Below the pieces are notes generated by a model. The model saw only the letters and a program-made list of their open reading frames with translations, searched no databases and was not told the origin of the DNA. DNA of 64,000 nucleotides from Heliomarina sp018223035 (GTDB lineage Bacteria > Pseudomonadota > Alphaproteobacteria > Rhodobacterales > Rhodobacteraceae). Location: NCBI GenBank assembly GCA_018223035.1, contig JAAEZD010000019.1, positions 37,234 through 101,233 on the forward strand, read 5' to 3'. Below, in pieces: positions 61,353 through 64,000 of the stretch (positions within the stretch are counted from its first letter, which is position 1; each line of letters begins with the position of its first letter). A program made the translations under genes and the position numbers.

Positions 61353-62164
61353 GCAGGTTCAGCTGGTTCAACGCGGTATCGCTCACCTTCGGGTTTGCGT
61401 TTCTGTATATTCCGATGATCATTCTGGTCATCTTCAGTTTCAACGAATCCAAGCTTGTCACCGTTTGGGCCGGTTTCTCGACCAAGTGGTACGGAGAGCT
61501 GCTTGCCAACGAAGCCTTTCTCGATGCGGCATGGGTGACACTGCGCGTGGCCGTCTTTTCATCCACCCTTGCCACAGTCCTTGGCACAGCGGCAGCTTAC
61601 GTACTGATCCGTTCCGGGCGTTTTTTCGGACGCACGCTGTTCTCGGGAATGATCTATGCGCCACTGGTCATGCCCGAAGTCATTACCGGTTTGTCACTAC
61701 TGCTGCTCTTCATCGGGATCGGGCTGGAGCGGGGCGTGCTGACCATCGTTCTTGCTCATACGACATTCTCGATGTGCTACGTCTCGGTTGTCGTGTCGTC
61801 GCGACTTGCAACATTCGACAAATCGCTCGAGGAAGCAGCGCTTGACCTTGGATGTTCGTCTGCACAGGCGTTTCGGCTTGTCACTCTGCCGATCATCGCC
61901 CCGGCAGTCATTTCGGGATGGTTGCTGGCTTTCACCCTATCGCTTGACGATCTGGTCATTGCTTCGTTCGCAACCGGTCCTTCGGCAACGACGCTTCCGA
62001 TCAAGATTTTCTCTGCCGTGCGGCTTGGGGTCAGTCCCGAAATTAACGCTCTGTCGACCATTATGATAGCAATCGTAACCGTTGGAGTGATCACGGCCTC
62101 TCTATTGTCCAAGCGCAAATTGGTGCGGGAGCGCGAGGAAGAATTTATGGCTGCGCGAAGCTGA
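61349..62164 (+). CDS. Polyamine ABC transporter permease (PotI-like)
   Basis: 271 residues, about six membrane helices, with the EAA loop LEEAALDLGCSSAQAFRLVTLPIIAPA. The start overlaps the PotH-like stop by 4 nt, and the end overlaps the oxidase start by one base (TGATG). Size and layout are standard. Confidence 0.95.
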   Translation: MSRFSWFNAVSLTFGFAFLYIPMIILVIFSFNESKLVTVWAGFSTKWYGELLANEAFLDAAWVTLRVAVFSSTLATVLGTAAAYVLIRSGRFFGRTLFSGMIYAPLVMPEVITGLSLLLLFIGIGLERGVLTIVLAHTTFSMCYVSVVVSSRLATFDKSLEEAALDLGCSSAQAFRLVTLPIIAPAVISGWLLAFTLSLDDLVIASFATGPSATTLPIKIFSAVRLGVSPEINALSTIMIAIVTVGVITASLLSKRKLVREREEEFMAARS

Positions 62165-63480
62165 TGAAACGCATCTATTCAGACTATGCCTATGGAAGCG
62201 GCCCGCGGTCGGGATGCTGGTGGGACGAGACTATCGAAGCGCCTGAATGGCCGCAGCTTGAAGGCGACCTAAATACCGATGTTGCCATCATAGGCGGCGG
62301 ATTCACCGGTGTCTCCGCAGCGCTGCACCTTGCCGAGGCGGGAATTTCAGTTGCTCTTCTGGAAGCCCATTATGCGGGATGGGGGGCATCAGGTCGCAAT
62401 GGCGGTTTCTGTTGTCTGGGCGGGTCAATGATTACCGAGAAGGCCCTTAGCAGACGGATTGGATCCAATGCTGCGAGCGAATACTGGCAGGCCGAGCAAG
62501 ATGCAGTCAGTTTTGCCGAAGACCTGATCAACCGCTTCGATATGGACGTTGACCGGCATTCCAACGGTGAAACTAAACTCGCTCACCGCCCAAAGGACCT
62601 GGAGGATTTGCGGAAATCGGCCGAGGCAATTTCCGCATCCGGCGTTGAGCCGATCCTGATCGAAAAAAAGGATCTGGCCGCGCATGGGCTTGGCGGGCCT
62701 TTCCACGGAGCCCTGACATTGCCAATCGGCTTTGGGCTAAATCCAAGGAAGTACCTTTTCGGTATCGCCGAAGCTGCCGGGAATAACGGCGCGAGACTGT
62801 TTCGAAACGTACCGGTCTCCGAGATCAAGCGACTGTCGGAGACCTTTCAGCTTACCACTCCTTCCGGCAAGGTGAGTGCACGAAGGGTGATTATCGCCAC
62901 GAACGGGTACTCGAGCGAAGATATTCCTCACTGGCTGCGCGGGCGCTACATGCCTGCGCAATCAAACGTGCTGGTGACACGGCCGCTCACGCAAGAAGAA
63001 CTGGACGCTCAAGGATGGACCAGTGAGCAGGCGAGCTACGATACGCGGAACCTTCTGCACTATTTCCGGCTGATGCCAGACAGGCGCTTTCTCTTCGGCA
63101 TGAGAGGAGGTTTGCAATCGTCGCCCCAGGCAGAGCAACGGGCCCGGGCCAATAACCGCCGAGACTTCGAACAGATGTTCCCGGCTTGGCGCAATGTGGA
63201 ATCGCCACACAGCTGGTCCGGCATGGTTTGCATAGCCAAAAACAGGCTTCCCTTTGTCGGTCAGGTTCCCGGGCATCCTGGTCTATACGCGGGCATGGCC
63301 TATCATGGCAACGGCGTCGCCATGGGCAGTTATTCCGGTATGCTTCTTTCTGAACTGATCCAAGGAAGAGATTGTTATCCGGACGCGATGAAGCAACCTC
63401 TCGCAACCTTCCCGCTTGCATCGATCCGCCGAATCTTCATGCCGCCGCTATATCTTGCCCGCGCACTTGCCGATCGATAG
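62164..63480 (+). CDS. FAD-dependent amine oxidase, gamma-glutamylputrescine oxidase (PuuB)-like
   Basis: 438 residues. DAO-type flavoprotein with the FAD-binding GGGFTG dinucleotide motif (about 44-49), GWGASGRNGGF and the C-terminal MAYHGNGVAMGSYSG. It resembles PuuB/OrdL, which oxidise gamma-glutamylputrescine. No PuuA synthetase is in the window, so the true substrate may be the amine itself or an N-substituted form. Last gene of the putrescine-type transporter operon. Confidence 0.85.
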   Translation: MKRIYSDYAYGSGPRSGCWWDETIEAPEWPQLEGDLNTDVAIIGGGFTGVSAALHLAEAGISVALLEAHYAGWGASGRNGGFCCLGGSMITEKALSRRIGSNAASEYWQAEQDAVSFAEDLINRFDMDVDRHSNGETKLAHRPKDLEDLRKSAEAISASGVEPILIEKKDLAAHGLGGPFHGALTLPIGFGLNPRKYLFGIAEAAGNNGARLFRNVPVSEIKRLSETFQLTTPSGKVSARRVIIATNGYSSEDIPHWLRGRYMPAQSNVLVTRPLTQEELDAQGWTSEQASYDTRNLLHYFRLMPDRRFLFGMRGGLQSSPQAEQRARANNRRDFEQMFPAWRNVESPHSWSGMVCIAKNRLPFVGQVPGHPGLYAGMAYHGNGVAMGSYSGMLLSELIQGRDCYPDAMKQPLATFPLASIRRIFMPPLYLARALADR

Positions 63481-63775
63481 GCAAAAGCCGCATCAGTTTC
63501 CAAAGTCTGCAAACGGTCCTTTTTGAGAAACCAGATCAGAGTTACCTGCGCCCTGGTCAGACGCTAAATTTATCGCTGGAACAGGCGTTCAAACGTCCCA
63601 CACAACCATCTCTCCCTCGTCGACGCGGCGTGGCACTCTACCTGCGGATTCTGCAGCAATTGCCCTTGTCCGAACTAAGAACCCCTGCTAAACGGGCCGC
63701 ACCTGAACCTTTGCTGCACAGGCGGGAAAAGGAAAAAGCGTGTTACGCTTTGTCGAGACAATTCGTGTCACGGCA
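63481..63775. other. Non-coding stretch before tRNA-Thr
   Basis: 295 bp with no supported gene. It must hold the tRNA promoter, but no convincing -35/-10 pair stands out. Short open frames here overlap the tRNA or the oxidase and look spurious. Confidence 0.5.
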
Positions 63776-63851
63776 GCCCCTATAGCTCAGCTGGTAGAGC
63801 AACTGATTTGTAATCAGTAGGTCCGCGGTTCGAGTCCGTGTGGGGGCACCA
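63776..63851 (+). tRNA. tRNA-Thr (anticodon TGT)
   Basis: 76 nt. Acceptor stem GCCCCTA / TGGGGGC, D-arm AGCTCAGCTGGTAGAGC, anticodon stem CTGAT/ATCAG with loop TTTGTAA (anticodon TGT, reading ACA), T-arm GCGGTTCGAGTCCGT, and CCA encoded at the 3' end. Confidence 0.97.
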
Positions 63852-63919
63852 AATTTATGAGACAAAATCAGATACCTACGACCGATATGCTGACTAATTT
63901 TTTTGGAATGTAGCAATTG

Positions 63920-63946
63920 AACGCCGAAAGTTTGCGGCGGCGTTTT
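63920..63946 (+). terminator. Weak hairpin terminator after the tRNA
   Basis: AACGCCG (63920-63926) pairs with CGGCGTT (63938-63944), followed by TT. The loop is 11 nt. Confidence 0.4.
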
Positions 63947-63950
63947 GGAG

Positions 63951-64000
63951 TAGCCCCCTGAAAGTGGTCCACCAACTGGGATAGATTTGTCCCGCAAATT
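63951..64000. mobile_element. Possible insertion-sequence end (continues past the window)
   Basis: TAGCCCCCTGAAAGTGGTCC resembles the CCCCC.AAAGT.GGAC ends of IS3-family elements, just 3' of a tRNA gene. No transposase coding is visible before the edge. Weak evidence. Confidence 0.25.

Noticed and set aside
63743..63997. 84-codon open frame across the complement of tRNA-Thr
   Set aside because: Its TRTRTADLLITNQLLYQLSYRG stretch is the well-known spurious translation of a tRNA antisense strand.

Overview
The window is GC-rich bacterial chromosomal DNA (GC-rich wobble positions throughout), densely coding, with many 1-4 nt gene overlaps. Gene content points to an alphaproteobacterium of the Rhodobacteraceae/Roseobacter type: an Entner-Doudoroff edd-eda pair, DUF2794 and DUF1285 genes, a moxR-DUF58-DUF4159 operon, a phenylacetate (paa) block with PaaZ, ImuB behind an alphaproteobacterial GAAC-N7-GAAC LexA box, and several Pot-type transporters. 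No rRNA, prophage, plasmid or CRISPR signal is seen. The only RNA gene is a tRNA-Thr near the right edge.

Layout. 1-6.3 kb: signalling genes (a REC/degenerate-GGDEF protein cut by the window edge, an HPt protein, a single-domain response regulator, a PAS histidine kinase with a small membrane protein, and a CHASE-PAS histidine kinase). 6.4-10.7 kb: an M20 deacylase and polA. The polA reading frame is broken by an in-frame TAA in the polymerase domain, inside about 100 bp of atypical sequence. 10.7-14.0 kb: edd-eda-hyi with a LacI-type operator upstream. 14.1-21.5 kb: DUF1285 and, divergently, moxR-DUF58-DUF4159-VWA/GATase-like. 21.6-24.1 kb: an I78 inhibitor-like lipoprotein, a cytochrome c'-like protein and SOS-type imuB. 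24.3-30.9 kb: paaR-like, paaK, paaJ and paaI on the minus strand, with paaZ and paaX divergent. 30.9-37.3 kb: housekeeping genes (DUF2794, NlpC/P60, leucyl aminopeptidase, an HPt-like protein without the His, beta-carbonic anhydrase, asd, MFS). 37.5-42.3 kb: a DUF3095 cyclase-like gene and an hpaR / AADC-hpaH-hpaI group. 42.4-47.7 kb: two MltB-type transglycosylase paralogues flanking an FMN glutamate-synthase-like gene and an amidohydrolase. 47.8-53.3 kb: a Pot-type ABC transporter with oversized permeases. 53.5-63.5 kb: M24 and M20 hydrolases, a class III aminotransferase, a GntR regulator, and a second Pot-type (putrescine-like) transporter ending in a PuuB-like oxidase. 63.8 kb to the end: tRNA-Thr, a hairpin, and a possible insertion-sequence end.

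How the genes work together. The window is mostly catabolic. Sugar acids enter the Entner-Doudoroff route, phenylacetate is activated and its ring-opened products processed (the epoxidase genes paaABCDE are not here), and aromatic amines or 4-hydroxyphenylacetate products may feed HpaH/HpaI. Polyamine-like compounds are imported and oxidised or transaminated under a FadR-type GntR whose candidate TGATCAAA boxes lie in front of three transcription units. The observations most worth a second look are the interrupted polA, the stand-alone SOS-boxed imuB, the enlarged Pot permeases, the GntR box set, and an intergenic repeat family present three times. I did not find a convincing new defence or mobile system.
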